64,000 bases of DNA from Sphingomonas sp. C3-2 (GCF_033025475.1 NZ_CP130322.1:1841001-1905000), one strand, 5' to 3'; counted from the first letter of the stretch, positions 8,657 to 16,412 are shown. Program-made: numbers and translations. The notes: a model not told the origin generated them from the sequence alone.

Positions 8657-9663
8657 GCCCCCCTGCGGACAAGGCCGAGAAGCTGTTCGACATGCGCGAT
8701 CGGCGTGTCGGGCAGGATTCCATGGCCCAGGTTGAAGATGTGCGGTCGATCGCCCAGCGCATCCAGGATGCGGGCGACGGCACTTTCGAGCGCCGAACCA
8801 CCGGCAATAAGCGCGAGCGGATCGAGATTGCCCTGCACCGGCAGATTGGCCGGCAGGTTCGCCGCCGCCCAGACCGGATCGACCGTTTCATCGAGCCCGA
8901 CGGCATTCACCCCGGTTTCGCGGGCATAGGCTGGAAGCTTGCCCCCCGCCCCCTTCGGAAAGCCGATGATCGGGGTGTCGGGATGGCGCTGGCGCAAGGC
9001 ATCAACGATCCGGACCGTGGGGGCGATGACCCAGCGTTCGAACTGCGCGGGCGACAGGCTGCCCGACCAGCTGTCGAACAGCTGGACCGCATCGACGCCC
9101 GCTTCGATCTGCTTGGCCAGATAATCGACCGTGCTGTCGGCGATGGCGTTGATGATCGCTTCGAACGCCTGGGGATCGCGGTAGGCATAGCGTCGGGTTT
9201 CGCCCTGCTCTCGGCTGCCCTGCCCGGCCACCATATAAGTCGCCACGGTCCAGGGGCTTCCGGCAAAGCCCAGAAAGGTCGTCTGCGCGGGCAGATCGGC
9301 GCGTACCCGCCGCACCGTTTCATAGACCGGTTCCAGCCGCTCCATCACCGGGGTGAGCGCCGCCAGCGCATGATCGACGAGCGGGGGCGACAGACGCGGC
9401 CCCTCGCCCGCCTCGAAACGCAGATCCTGACCCAGCGCATGGGGGATCATCAGAATGTCGGAAAACAGGATCGCGCCATCAAAGCCGAAGCGGCGGATCG
9501 GCTGCAAGGTGATCTCGGCCGCGGTCTCGCTGTCGGTCGCCAGTTCGAGGAAGCCGCCCTTTTGTTCGCGAAGCGCGCGATACTCGGGAAGGTAACGCCC
9601 GGCCTGGCGCATGAGCCAGACAGGAGGCACGGGCTGGCGGGTCCCCCGGAGCACGGCGAGCAA
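8653..9663 (-). CDS. hemE: uroporphyrinogen decarboxylase HemE
   Basis: The protein has 336 residues from a TTG at 9663. The two HemE signatures are clear: PVWLMRQAGRYLPEYR near residue 14, and the later GFAGSPWTVATYMVAGQGS. The enzyme decarboxylates uroporphyrinogen III to coproporphyrinogen III. The start is uncertain. From the TTG the protein lacks several N-terminal residues that E. coli HemE has, whereas an in-frame CTG at 9693 would add MTDRHASVRP and has an AGAGGG Shine-Dalgarno-like stretch upstream. No ATG or GTG is available before an in-frame stop. The gene borders the origin. Confidence 0.94.
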   Translation of the reverse strand: MLAVLRGTRQPVPPVWLMRQAGRYLPEYRALREQKGGFLELATDSETAAEITLQPIRRFGFDGAILFSDILMIPHALGQDLRFEAGEGPRLSPPLVDHALAALTPVMERLEPVYETVRRVRADLPAQTTFLGFAGSPWTVATYMVAGQGSREQGETRRYAYRDPQAFEAIINAIADSTVDYLAKQIEAGVDAVQLFDSWSGSLSPAQFERWVIAPTVRIVDALRQRHPDTPIIGFPKGAGGKLPAYARETGVNAVGLDETVDPVWAAANLPANLPVQGNLDPLALIAGGSALESAVARILDALGDRPHIFNLGHGILPDTPIAHVEQLLGLVRRGA

Positions 9664-9857
9664 TGGGCGAACGGAAGCGTGTCGGTCGGTCAGAGCTTTG
9701 TCCCTCTACCTATCTATCTTGATTCAAGAAGATGGGTGTTGATGTTGGTCGCTTGATAGCGGGGCTTATCCCCCAGGCACAGTTTTGCCAACAGCTTGAC
9801 TCCTGAGGAGTCGAGAGTCCGCACAGAGTCGATTCAAATATCCCCATGACTCACATT

Positions 9858-9866
9858 TTATCCACA
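9858..9866 (+). other. DnaA box 1 (perfect)
   Basis: TTATCCACA is the exact consensus DnaA box. It lies inside the hemE-ppsR gap. Confidence 0.85.
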
Positions 9867-9878
9867 GGGGGTATGGGT

Positions 9879-9887
9879 TGTGGATAG
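9879..9887 (-). other. DnaA box 2 (one mismatch)
   Basis: TGTGGATAG on the plus strand is CTATCCACA on the minus strand, one base off consensus. It is inverted relative to the box 12 bp to its left. Confidence 0.7.
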
Positions 9888-9969
9888 TTTGTGGAGCGAA
9901 TCTAGGGCATCGGGGATGGAATCCAGAGTTTCCGGACTCTGTGAGTCTTTTGCTAGATAATTCCCAAAC

Positions 9970-9978
9970 TTATCCACA
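9970..9978 (+). other. DnaA box 3 (perfect)
   Basis: TTATCCACA ends 11 bp before the ppsR start codon and adjoins the AT-richer stretch. It could both initiate replication and let DnaA influence ppsR transcription. Confidence 0.8.
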
Positions 9979-9989
9979 AAGATGCACCC

Positions 9990-10814
9990 ATGACCCGTTT
10001 ACACCTTCATCTCCTGTCCGATTCCACCGGCGAAACCCTGGAAAACATAGCAAAAGCGGCGCTAGCGCAATTCGATGGCGTCGAAACGATCAAACATTTC
10101 TGGCCGATGGTCCGGTCCGAAGGACACCTCGATCGGATCCTTGTCGACATCGCGCAGAACCCCGGACTCGTCCTCTTCACGCTGGTGAACATCGATATCC
10201 GGCGCAAGCTTGAAGGGCGCTGTCGCGCGCTTGGGCTGCCGATGGTCGCCGCCCTCGATCCGGTCACCGATGCGCTGTCCAACCTGCTTGGTCAGCAGGC
10301 CAAGGCGCGGCCCGGGCGACAGCACACGCTCGACGCCGCCTATTTCGCGCGGGTTGATGCGATTCAGTTCACCATCGCGCATGACGACGGCGTGAACTGG
10401 GAGAATTGGGAAGAGGCGGACATCCTGCTCGCGGGCGTGTCGCGCTGTTCGAAAACGCCGACCTCGATCTATCTCGCCAATCGCGGATTCAAGACCGCCA
10501 ATATCCCGATCGTCGTTGAATCGCCGCCGCCCGACAAACTCTATTCGCTGCGCAATCCGCTCGTCGTCGGGCTCACCGCGAGCACCGACCGGCTGGTCCA
10601 GGTCCGCCGCAACCGGCTGCTCTCGCTCAATCAGGCGCCCGAGACCGATTATGTCGATCAGGATGCCGTCACCCGCGAAATCGCCTTTGCCCGCCGGATG
10701 TTCGCCGATAATGGCTGGCCGGTGATCGACGTCACCCGCCGCTCGATCGAGGAAACCGCCGCGGCGATCATCAACCTCTATAATGAGCGCAACGGCGCCC
10801 GGGAAATCGCATGA
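9990..10814 (+). CDS. ppsR: pyruvate,phosphate dikinase / PEP synthase regulatory protein (DUF299)
   Basis: This 274-residue cytoplasmic protein starts MTRLHLHLLSDSTGETLENI and carries the nucleotide-binding P-loop GVSRCSKTPTS near residues 149-159. These are the hallmarks of the bifunctional ADP-dependent kinase / Pi-dependent pyrophosphorylase that switches PPDK or PEP synthase off and on. It is the homologue of Rickettsia RP001, which flanks the origin. It opens a five-gene run in which each of the first four junctions is an ATGA overlap, ppsR-maf being the first. Confidence 0.94.
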   Translation: MTRLHLHLLSDSTGETLENIAKAALAQFDGVETIKHFWPMVRSEGHLDRILVDIAQNPGLVLFTLVNIDIRRKLEGRCRALGLPMVAALDPVTDALSNLLGQQAKARPGRQHTLDAAYFARVDAIQFTIAHDDGVNWENWEEADILLAGVSRCSKTPTSIYLANRGFKTANIPIVVESPPPDKLYSLRNPLVVGLTASTDRLVQVRRNRLLSLNQAPETDYVDQDAVTREIAFARRMFADNGWPVIDVTRRSIEETAAAIINLYNERNGAREIA

Positions 10815-11407
10815 CTCTTGTTCTCGCCTCCGAAAGCGCCGCGCGCCGCGCGATGCTGGCGGCGGCCGGCGTGCCGCACGAGGCGCTGGCCCCGCGCGTC
10901 GATGAAGACAGCGCCAAGGCCGCACTGCGCGCCGAGGGGATCAGCGCGCGCGGGCTGGCCGATGCGCTGGCCGAACTCAAGGCGGTCCGCCTCTCCACCC
11001 GGGTGCCCGGCGCATTGGTCCTCGGCTGCGATCAGACTCTGGCGCTCGACGACGGCACGATGTTCGACAAGCCCGCCGACCGTGCGGGTGCCGCCGAGCA
11101 ACTGCGTCTGCTGTCGGGCCGCACCCATGCGCTCCACAGCGCGGCGGTGATCGCCGAGAACGGCCAGCCGATCTGGCGGCATGTAGACCGCGCCAAGCTC
11201 TATGTCCGTCCGCTCAGCGACGCGTTCATCGAATCCTATCTCGATGCCGAATATGAAGCCGTGCAATATTGCGTCGGCTGCTACCGCATCGAGGGGCCGG
11301 GGATTCAGCTCTTCTCGCGCATCGAGGGGAGCCATTTCACGATATTGGGGCTCCCGCTCCTGCCGCTTCTCGATTTCCTGCGTACCCGAAAGATATTGAC
11401 GTCATGA
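10811..11407 (+). CDS. maf: Maf-like nucleotide pyrophosphatase
   Basis: This 198-residue protein begins MTLVLASESAARRAML, the Maf N-terminal signature (LASxSxxRR). It also has the catalytic block GCDQTLALDDGTMFDKP near residue 75 and the closing GCYRIEGPG block. Maf proteins hydrolyse non-canonical or canonical nucleoside triphosphates to monophosphates for house-cleaning, with effects on septation in some bacteria. It overlaps ppsR and aroE by four bases at each side, so its expression is coupled to both. Confidence 0.92.
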   Translation: MTLVLASESAARRAMLAAAGVPHEALAPRVDEDSAKAALRAEGISARGLADALAELKAVRLSTRVPGALVLGCDQTLALDDGTMFDKPADRAGAAEQLRLLSGRTHALHSAAVIAENGQPIWRHVDRAKLYVRPLSDAFIESYLDAEYEAVQYCVGCYRIEGPGIQLFSRIEGSHFTILGLPLLPLLDFLRTRKILTS

Positions 11408-12216
11408 CGCTTCCCTATGCCGAGGTGATCGGCGATCCGATCGCCCAGTCCAAATCGCCGGTCATCCACAAATTCTGGCTCGAAAAGCTCGGAATCGCGG
11501 GAGATTACCGCAAGACTCACATCACCGCTGACGGGCTGGAGGCGTTTTTTCGCGAGCGCGCGGCCGATCCGGCGTGGAAGGGGTGCAACGTTACTGTCCC
11601 GCACAAGCAGGCGGTGATTCGCTTCGTCGAGGATCGCGGCGGCGTGGGCGACAGCATCGGCGCGATGAACACGGTCATCCGGCTCGATGACGGCACGCTG
11701 ATCGGCACCAACACCGATGCCGCCGGATTTTATGGCCCGATCGCCGATCTCGATCTGGCTGGCCGCGATGTCGTCGTGATCGGCGCGGGCGGTGCGGCGC
11801 GCGCGGTGCTGTTTGCGCTATCGCGCGCGGCGGTGGGCGAGGTCACGATTCTCAATCGTACGCGCGAAACCGGCGTCGAACTGCTTCGTCATTTCGGGCT
11901 GAAGGGCAAGGTGCTGCCGCTCGACGCGCCGATTCCGCCCGCCGCGCTGATCGTCAACGCCAGCACGCTCGGCATGACCGGCGCGCCCGATTTCGATCCC
12001 GATCTGTCGGACCAGCCCGATGACTGCGTCGTCTATGACATCGTCTATGCGCCGCTGCAGACCGCGCTTCTTGCCGAAGCCGAGGCGCAGGGGCTGGAGA
12101 CGGTTGACGGACTCGCGATGCTGATCGGCCAGGCGGCGGTGGCGTTCGAACTCTTCTTCGACCGCGAACCCCCGCGCCTGTTCGACGAGGAATTGCGCAA
12201 GCTGCTCACCGCATGA
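11404..12216 (+). CDS. aroE: shikimate dehydrogenase AroE
   Basis: This 270-residue enzyme starts MTLPYAEVIGDPIAQSKSP, which contains the shikimate-binding SxS motif. It has the catalytic block GCNVTVPHKQ near residue 60 and the NADP-binding glycine motif IGAGGAARAV near residue 125. It reduces 3-dehydroshikimate to shikimate in the aromatic amino acid pathway. The ATG at 11404 is embedded in the maf stop (ATGA), and its own stop overlaps coaE likewise. An upstream in-frame extension lies wholly in maf and is not used. Confidence 0.96.
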   Translation: MTLPYAEVIGDPIAQSKSPVIHKFWLEKLGIAGDYRKTHITADGLEAFFRERAADPAWKGCNVTVPHKQAVIRFVEDRGGVGDSIGAMNTVIRLDDGTLIGTNTDAAGFYGPIADLDLAGRDVVVIGAGGAARAVLFALSRAAVGEVTILNRTRETGVELLRHFGLKGKVLPLDAPIPPAALIVNASTLGMTGAPDFDPDLSDQPDDCVVYDIVYAPLQTALLAEAEAQGLETVDGLAMLIGQAAVAFELFFDREPPRLFDEELRKLLTA

Positions 12217-12815
12217 TCGTCATCGGGCTCACCGGATCGATCGGCATGGGCAAATCGGCGGTAGCCGCGATGTTCATGGCCGAAGGGGTACCCGTGTTCG
12301 ACGCTGATGCCGCGGTACACCGGCTGCAGGGCCCGGGCGGGCGGCTGCTCGCTCCCATCGAGGCGCGTTTTCCCGGCACGACCGGGTCGGACGGGGTGAA
12401 TCGCGCCGCGCTCGGCCAGGCTGTGTTCGGCAATCCCGAGGCGCTCGCCGCGCTCGAGGCGATCGTCCACCCCGTCGTCGCGCTTGACCGGTTGGCGTTT
12501 CTGCGCCGGAATCGCGCGCGGCCGATGGTGGTGCTCGATATTCCGCTGCTCTTCGAAAAGGGCGGATCGGCGCGGGTCGATCATATCGTCGTCGTCTCCG
12601 CCCCGGCGTGGAAGCAGCGCCGGCGCGTGCTCGCGCGCCCCGGCATGACGCCCGAAAAATTCCGCCGCATCCTCAAGCTCCAGCTGCCCGACGCGCAAAA
12701 GCGCCTGCGCGCGGACACGGTTGTCGACACTGGCGGGGCGAAAGCGGCGACACGCGCAAAAATCCGCCAACTGGTGGCTTGCCTCCGCGCAAAACAGCGC
12801 CGATATTGTTCGTGA
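12213..12815 (+). CDS. coaE: dephospho-CoA kinase CoaE
   Basis: This 200-residue protein has the Walker A loop GLTGSIGMGKS at residues 5-15, the substrate block VFDADAAVH near 30 and the HPxV motif (VHPVV) near 85. CoaE phosphorylates dephospho-CoA in the last step of coenzyme A synthesis. It overlaps aroE by four bases, and dnaQ starts just after its stop (one base between), so it sits in the same operon. Confidence 0.95.
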   Translation: MIVIGLTGSIGMGKSAVAAMFMAEGVPVFDADAAVHRLQGPGGRLLAPIEARFPGTTGSDGVNRAALGQAVFGNPEALAALEAIVHPVVALDRLAFLRRNRARPMVVLDIPLLFEKGGSARVDHIVVVSAPAWKQRRRVLARPGMTPEKFRRILKLQLPDAQKRLRADTVVDTGGAKAATRAKIRQLVACLRAKQRRYCS

Positions 12816-12816
12816 C

Positions 12817-13527
12817 ATGCGTGAGATAGTATTCGACACCGAAACGACCGGATTGAGCGCTCAGGGAGGCGACAGGCTCGTCGAGATCGGCTGCGTCGAA
12901 CTCTTCAACCGGGTTGAAACCGGGCGCGTCTTCCATGCCTATTTCAACCCCGAGCGTTCGATGCCGAGCGAGGCGCAGGCGGTGCACGGCCTGTCCGAGG
13001 CGTTTCTCGCCGACAAACCGCTCTTCGCCGACAAGGTCGAGGATCTGCTCGACTTCCTCGAAGACACCCCGCTCATCGCGCACAATGCGCAGTTCGACTT
13101 TTCCTTCCTGAATTTCGAACTGAAGGCGTGCGGCCGCCCGATCGTGAGCCTTGATCGGATGATCGATACGCTGGCGATGGCGCGCACGCGTCATCCCGGT
13201 GCGAAGCACACGCTCGACGCGCTGTGCAACCGTTATGGCATCGATCGCAGCCACCGTGTGATGCACGGCGCGTTGCTCGACGCGCAGCTTCTTGCCCAGG
13301 TCTATGTCGAGCTGACCGGCGGACGCCAGATCGGGCTGATGCTGGGGGCGCCCGAAACGCTGGTTACGGCCGCGGCCGGACCCGCATCGGCGGTTGCCAC
13401 GTTGGTAGAGCGTGTGGTGCGCCCCGCGCGTGCGCATGCCGCAAGCGAAGAGGAGCTGACACGCCACGCAGAGTTCGTTGCCAAGCTGACCGACCCGCTC
13501 TGGTTAAAGGGGGTGGTCGCCGGGTGA
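12817..13527 (+). CDS. dnaQ: DNA polymerase III epsilon subunit (3'-5' proofreading exonuclease)
   Basis: This 236-residue DEDDh exonuclease has Exo I FDTETTG (residues 6-12), Exo II AHNAQFDFSF near 88 and Exo III HGALLDAQLLAQVY near 150. It also has a proline/alanine-rich C-terminal tail that would bind the polymerase alpha subunit. It proofreads the replicative polymerase. The start MREIVFDTE follows coaE by one base. In Caulobacter-type order secB would come next; here a hibernation factor gene does. Confidence 0.95.
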   Translation: MREIVFDTETTGLSAQGGDRLVEIGCVELFNRVETGRVFHAYFNPERSMPSEAQAVHGLSEAFLADKPLFADKVEDLLDFLEDTPLIAHNAQFDFSFLNFELKACGRPIVSLDRMIDTLAMARTRHPGAKHTLDALCNRYGIDRSHRVMHGALLDAQLLAQVYVELTGGRQIGLMLGAPETLVTAAAGPASAVATLVERVVRPARAHAASEEELTRHAEFVAKLTDPLWLKGVVAG

Positions 13528-13581
13528 CGGTCCAGTGCCGTTTCGGTCGAAGCGGTACAGTATCTTGATGGAGAAATAGCC

Positions 13582-14175
13582 ATGGAAATCCGTGTTTCGG
13601 GTCATCGTGTCGACACCGGCGAAGCGCTTCGGGCGCATGTCGAGGATCGACTGACTGCCATCGCGGACAAATATTTCTCGCGCGCGCTTTCCGCACAGGT
13701 CACCTTCAGCAAGGGGCCGCATGATTATGGCTTCCGGTGCGACATCGTCGCGCATGTGATGCAGGGCGTGATTCTGAAGGGAAGCGCCACCGGGCAGGAA
13801 GCCCATCCTGCCTTCGACACCGCCGCCGACCGTATCGAAACCCAGCTGCGTCGGTACAAGCGCCGGCTGAAGGATCGCGCCCCCGCGCAGCAGGCGGCCG
13901 CCAACGCCGCGATGGAGCTGCTCAACGGCAATGCGGGCTATACCGTCTTTGAAATGGCCGAGGAAATCGAGGAAGCGACGGATAATCCGCCCATCGTCGC
14001 CGAAACCCGCGTGGACGTGCCCGATGCCTCGGTTTCGGATGCGGTGATGATGCTCGATTTGCGCAATACCAACGCGTTGCTTTTCAAAAACAGTGGCACT
14101 GGCGCGTATAATATGGTCTATCGCCGCGGCGACGGCACCATCGGCTGGGTCGAGCCGCAGCGCGCCGCCATCTGA
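13582..14175 (+). CDS. hpf: ribosome hibernation-promoting factor, long form
   Basis: This 197-residue protein consists of an N-terminal HPF/YfiA domain (MEIRVSGHRVDTGEALRAHVEDRL, residues 1-24, to about 100), a variable linker and a C-terminal dimerisation domain (SDAVMMLDLRNTNALLFKNSGTG region). This is the long-HPF architecture that makes 100S ribosome dimers in stationary phase. A GGAGAAA ribosome-binding site precedes the ATG. ptsN follows 71 bp downstream; hpf-ptsN pairing is common in proteobacterial rpoN regions, although rpoN itself is not here. Confidence 0.94.
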   Translation: MEIRVSGHRVDTGEALRAHVEDRLTAIADKYFSRALSAQVTFSKGPHDYGFRCDIVAHVMQGVILKGSATGQEAHPAFDTAADRIETQLRRYKRRLKDRAPAQQAAANAAMELLNGNAGYTVFEMAEEIEEATDNPPIVAETRVDVPDASVSDAVMMLDLRNTNALLFKNSGTGAYNMVYRRGDGTIGWVEPQRAAI

Positions 14176-14211
14176 TTTCAGCAACCGTAAAGGTTGGATA
14201 ATACAAGGTTC

Positions 14212-14234
14212 GAGGCGGGCTATATGCCCGCCTC
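14212..14234 (+). promoter_or_regulatory. perfect hairpin between hpf and ptsN
   Basis: A nine-bp perfect stem (GAGGCGGGC, 14212-14220, with 14226-14234) has a five-base TATAT loop. It is not followed by a T run, so it is less likely a simple terminator than a partial terminator, mRNA stabiliser or processing site that would set ptsN level relative to hpf. Confidence 0.55.
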
Positions 14235-14246
14235 TGCGGATTTAAT

Positions 14247-14714
14247 ATGAGCAACTTCAGTGATATACTTGTTCCCGCCACGGTTGTGGCGGGGATGCCG
14301 GTTACCAGTAAGAAGGCCCTTTTCCAGCAGCTCGCGGCAATCGTTGAGCGCGAGGTGGGCCTGTCTGCGCGTACCGTGGTCGAGCGTCTGAGCGACCGCG
14401 AAAAACTGGGTTCGACCGGATTCGGCGGCGGAGTCGCGATTCCGCACGGCAAGATCGAGGGCCTGAATCAGGTGATCGGGGTGTTCGTCCGTCTGGATGA
14501 GGCGATCGAGTTCCAGGCGATCGACGATATGCCCGTCGATATCGTGTTCATGCTGCTGTCCCCGCCCGATGCGGGGGCTGAACATCTGAAGGCATTGGCG
14601 CGCGTCAGCCGCGCGCTGCGCGACAAGCAGTTCCTCGCCAAGCTGCGCGGCGCGGGGTCGACCGATGCGCTGTTCGCGCTTCTGGTGACAAGCGAAGCGC
14701 GCGATGCTGCCTGA
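14247..14714 (+). CDS. ptsN: PTS IIA-like nitrogen-regulatory protein PtsN
   Basis: This 155-residue EIIA-Ntr/fructose-type domain has the phosphorylatable histidine in GGGVAIPHGKIEG (about residue 70). Its length and start (MSNFSDILVPATVV) are normal. PtsN is the last phosphate acceptor of the Ntr-PTS and regulates potassium transport and stress responses in its unphosphorylated form (family knowledge). It overlaps the next gene by 11 bases. Confidence 0.94.
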   Translation: MSNFSDILVPATVVAGMPVTSKKALFQQLAAIVEREVGLSARTVVERLSDREKLGSTGFGGGVAIPHGKIEGLNQVIGVFVRLDEAIEFQAIDDMPVDIVFMLLSPPDAGAEHLKALARVSRALRDKQFLAKLRGAGSTDALFALLVTSEARDAA

Positions 14715-15204
14715 GGCAGGCGATCCCGGCGCGATGGAGGGCGAACAGGCCCATTTTCGCGCGCTGGAATCGCTTTATGCGAGCGCGCCGATCAACCTGC
14801 TTTTCCCGTCGCGCCTTGAAATCCCTGCGGCCGGCGAAGCGCGGATCCATTTCGACGTCGACGAGCGCGTCCATCACGCGGCGGGCGCGGTGCACGGCAC
14901 CAGCTATTTCAAGATGCTCGACGACGCTGCCTTTTATGCGGCGAACAGCCTCGTCACCGATTATTTCCTGCTGACGACCGCGTTCAACCTGTTCTTTACC
15001 CGCCCGATGAAAAAGGGCCCGGTGATCGCCGAGGGGCGCTGGATCAGCGGCAAGCGGCGTGTTTACGTGGCCGAAGCGCGGCTGATCGATGCCGAAGGCG
15101 AGGAATGCGCGCGCGGGACGGGCACCTTCATGCGCTCGCGCATCCCGCTCGCCTCGCTTCCCGGCTATTCCACCACGCCGACTGTGGCATCGCCGCGCGC
15201 GTGA
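14704..15204 (+). CDS. PaaI-type hotdog-fold thioesterase
   Basis: This 166-residue protein has the PaaI/4HBT hotdog-fold pattern. HHAAGAVHGTSYFKMLDDAAFYAA (roughly residues 58-81, in two parts) holds the helix and catalytic acidic residue, and is followed by strands ending RGTGTFMRSR. Members hydrolyse acyl-CoA thioesters; the substrate is not evident. The first ATG at 14704 lies inside ptsN; a later ATG (MEGEQAHF) would start after it. The stop overlaps the GTG of the DUF1491 gene. The ptsN-thioesterase-DUF1491 run is coupled. Confidence 0.85.
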   Translation: MLPEAGDPGAMEGEQAHFRALESLYASAPINLLFPSRLEIPAAGEARIHFDVDERVHHAAGAVHGTSYFKMLDDAAFYAANSLVTDYFLLTTAFNLFFTRPMKKGPVIAEGRWISGKRRVYVAEARLIDAEGEECARGTGTFMRSRIPLASLPGYSTTPTVASPRA

Positions 15205-15542
15205 CGCCGCGGCTTACCAGCAAGTTTCTTGTATCGGCGCTCGTCCGCCGCGTCGAAATCGAGGGTGGGCACGGCGCGATCCTGGCACGCGGCGATGCCG
15301 AAGCGGGCGCGATCCTGCTGCTCTGCGCCGAACGCGGCGTCCCCCAAAAGCTGCTCGAACGCACGCTCGATTTCGATCGAGGCTATGTCTGGACGGCATG
15401 CGGCCCCGAAAACATTGACGATTCAGAGGCTCTCGCCGCCTATATCGACCGCCGCCGATCGCGTGACCCCGACCTGTGGCTGGTTGAACTGGATATCGCT
15501 CACGCCGAACGGTTCGCCGCTGAAACAATCGCTCAGGGTTGA
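15201..15542 (+). CDS. DUF1491 family protein
   Basis: This 113-residue protein starts at a GTG (15201) in a GTGA overlap with the preceding stop and reads VTPRLTSKFLVSALVRRVE. The middle (GAILARGDAEAGAILLL) and the tail (RRRSRDPDLWLVELDI) match my recollection of DUF1491, a small alphaproteobacterial family of unknown function. There is no signal peptide or transmembrane helix. The overlap implies translation coupled to the thioesterase. Confidence 0.8.
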   Translation: MTPRLTSKFLVSALVRRVEIEGGHGAILARGDAEAGAILLLCAERGVPQKLLERTLDFDRGYVWTACGPENIDDSEALAAYIDRRRSRDPDLWLVELDIAHAERFAAETIAQG

Positions 15543-15702
15543 CTCGAAACGCGTCTGCGAACATTTGGGCGTCCAACGCCACGCGTCAGGCCGTGTTCCC
15601 GTAAGTTGGGAAGTCCGGCAACGCAGTCGGGGGGCGATCAGGGAATGCCAGAATTTGGGGGCATCCTAGTTCGATCAGTCAACCGCACATCGCCTTGAGT
15701 TG

Positions 15703-16350
15703 ATGAGTCCGATTTTGCGCGCTGCGGGTTCCGCGGCGATTTCCCTTTGCGTGTTTGCGGCGGCCGTCGAAGCCGTTCCGTCAGTCGCTTTCGCTTCGGC
15801 ATCGGTTACCAACCCGACCAGCGAAACCGTAATTTCCGATCCTGCGATCATTAACGCACCCGTCGTGCAGCAGGTTCCCGTTCTCGAAGATGCTGCGGCT
15901 CCGGCTGCACCCGAGGCGGTAGAGCCCGACACCAAGCCCGTTTCGCTGCGCGCACTGGTCGATGCCCAGAACACCGAAACCGCGCTCAGCAAGGATGAGG
16001 AATGCCTTGCCGGTGCGATCTATTTCGAATCCAAGGCGGAATCGCTCGAAGGCCAGCACGCCGTGGCCGAAGTGATCCTGAACCGTGCCGAATCCGGCCG
16101 CTTCCCGACCAGCATCTGCGGTGTGGTCTATCAGCCCAGCCAGTTCTCGTTTGTGCGCGGCGGCAAGATGCCCGCGATCAACCGTGACAGCTCGGCCTGG
16201 CACCAATCGGTTGCGGTCGCCCGTGTCGCGATGCAGGAACGCTGGGACACGGCAGCGTCCGATGCGCTGTTCTTCCACGCCACGCGCGTTTCGCCGCGCT
16301 GGAAGCTGAAGCGCGTCGCAACGATCGGTAATCACATTTTCTATCGTTGA
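15703..16350 (+). CDS. SleB-type cell wall hydrolase, secreted
   Basis: This 215-residue protein has an N-terminal signal peptide (MSPILRAAGSAAISLCVFAA). An alanine/proline-rich linker follows, then a C-terminal Hydrolase_2 (SleB) domain from about residue 100: LAGAIYFESKAE, with the catalytic glutamate, and the later FSFVRGGKM and ALFFHATRV blocks. The family cleaves peptidoglycan, probably in lytic-transglycosylase-like fashion. Sphingomonads have several non-sporulation SleB proteins that act in envelope growth. A 160-bp spacer separates it from DUF1491, and a strong terminator follows. A TTG immediately upstream (15700) is a less likely start. Confidence 0.88.
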   Translation: MSPILRAAGSAAISLCVFAAAVEAVPSVAFASASVTNPTSETVISDPAIINAPVVQQVPVLEDAAAPAAPEAVEPDTKPVSLRALVDAQNTETALSKDEECLAGAIYFESKAESLEGQHAVAEVILNRAESGRFPTSICGVVYQPSQFSFVRGGKMPAINRDSSAWHQSVAVARVAMQERWDTAASDALFFHATRVSPRWKLKRVATIGNHIFYR

Positions 16351-16376
16351 TTTCCGCGCCAACGGCACGAGATTGA

Positions 16377-16412
16377 AAAAGGGGGCGAGGCCATGATGCT
16401 TCGCCCCCTTTT
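16377..16412 (+). terminator. intrinsic terminator after the SleB hydrolase
   Basis: A 12-bp stem AAAAGGGGGCGA (16377-16388) pairs with 16401-16412, with a 12-base loop, and ends in TTTT. It lies 26 bp after the stop. Confidence 0.9.

Larger units (their letters stand above)
9721..9947. promoter_or_regulatory. cluster of eleven GANTC (CcrM) methylation sites
   Basis: GANTC pentamers begin at 9721, 9798, 9808, 9815, 9826, 9831, 9848, 9898, 9919, 9935 and 9943. In alphaproteobacteria CcrM methylates the adenine of GANTC late in the cell cycle, and hemimethylation marks replicated DNA. The density is many-fold above what GC-rich DNA should contain, and it falls exactly on the proposed origin. 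Confidence 0.85.
9664..9989. other. oriC: putative chromosomal replication origin oriC
   Basis: This 326-bp gene-free gap lies between hemE and ppsR, the same junction as Caulobacter Cori and the Rickettsia origin (hemE/RP001). It contains two perfect DnaA boxes TTATCCACA, one near-perfect reverse box, and an AT-richer stretch (about 9946-9972, suited to unwinding) next to the last box. Eleven GANTC sites also crowd it. Genes diverge from it on both sides. No TTAA-N7-TTAA CtrA site is present, unlike Caulobacter. It probably also carries the ppsR and hemE promoters. Confidence 0.85.

Noticed and set aside
9766-9774. TTATCCCCC as a further DnaA box
   Set aside because: Two mismatches at the critical 3' CACA positions; too weak to list.
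15543-15702. Short ATGCC/GGCAT inverted segments upstream of the SleB gene
   Set aside because: Small imperfect stems with no terminator or riboswitch features.
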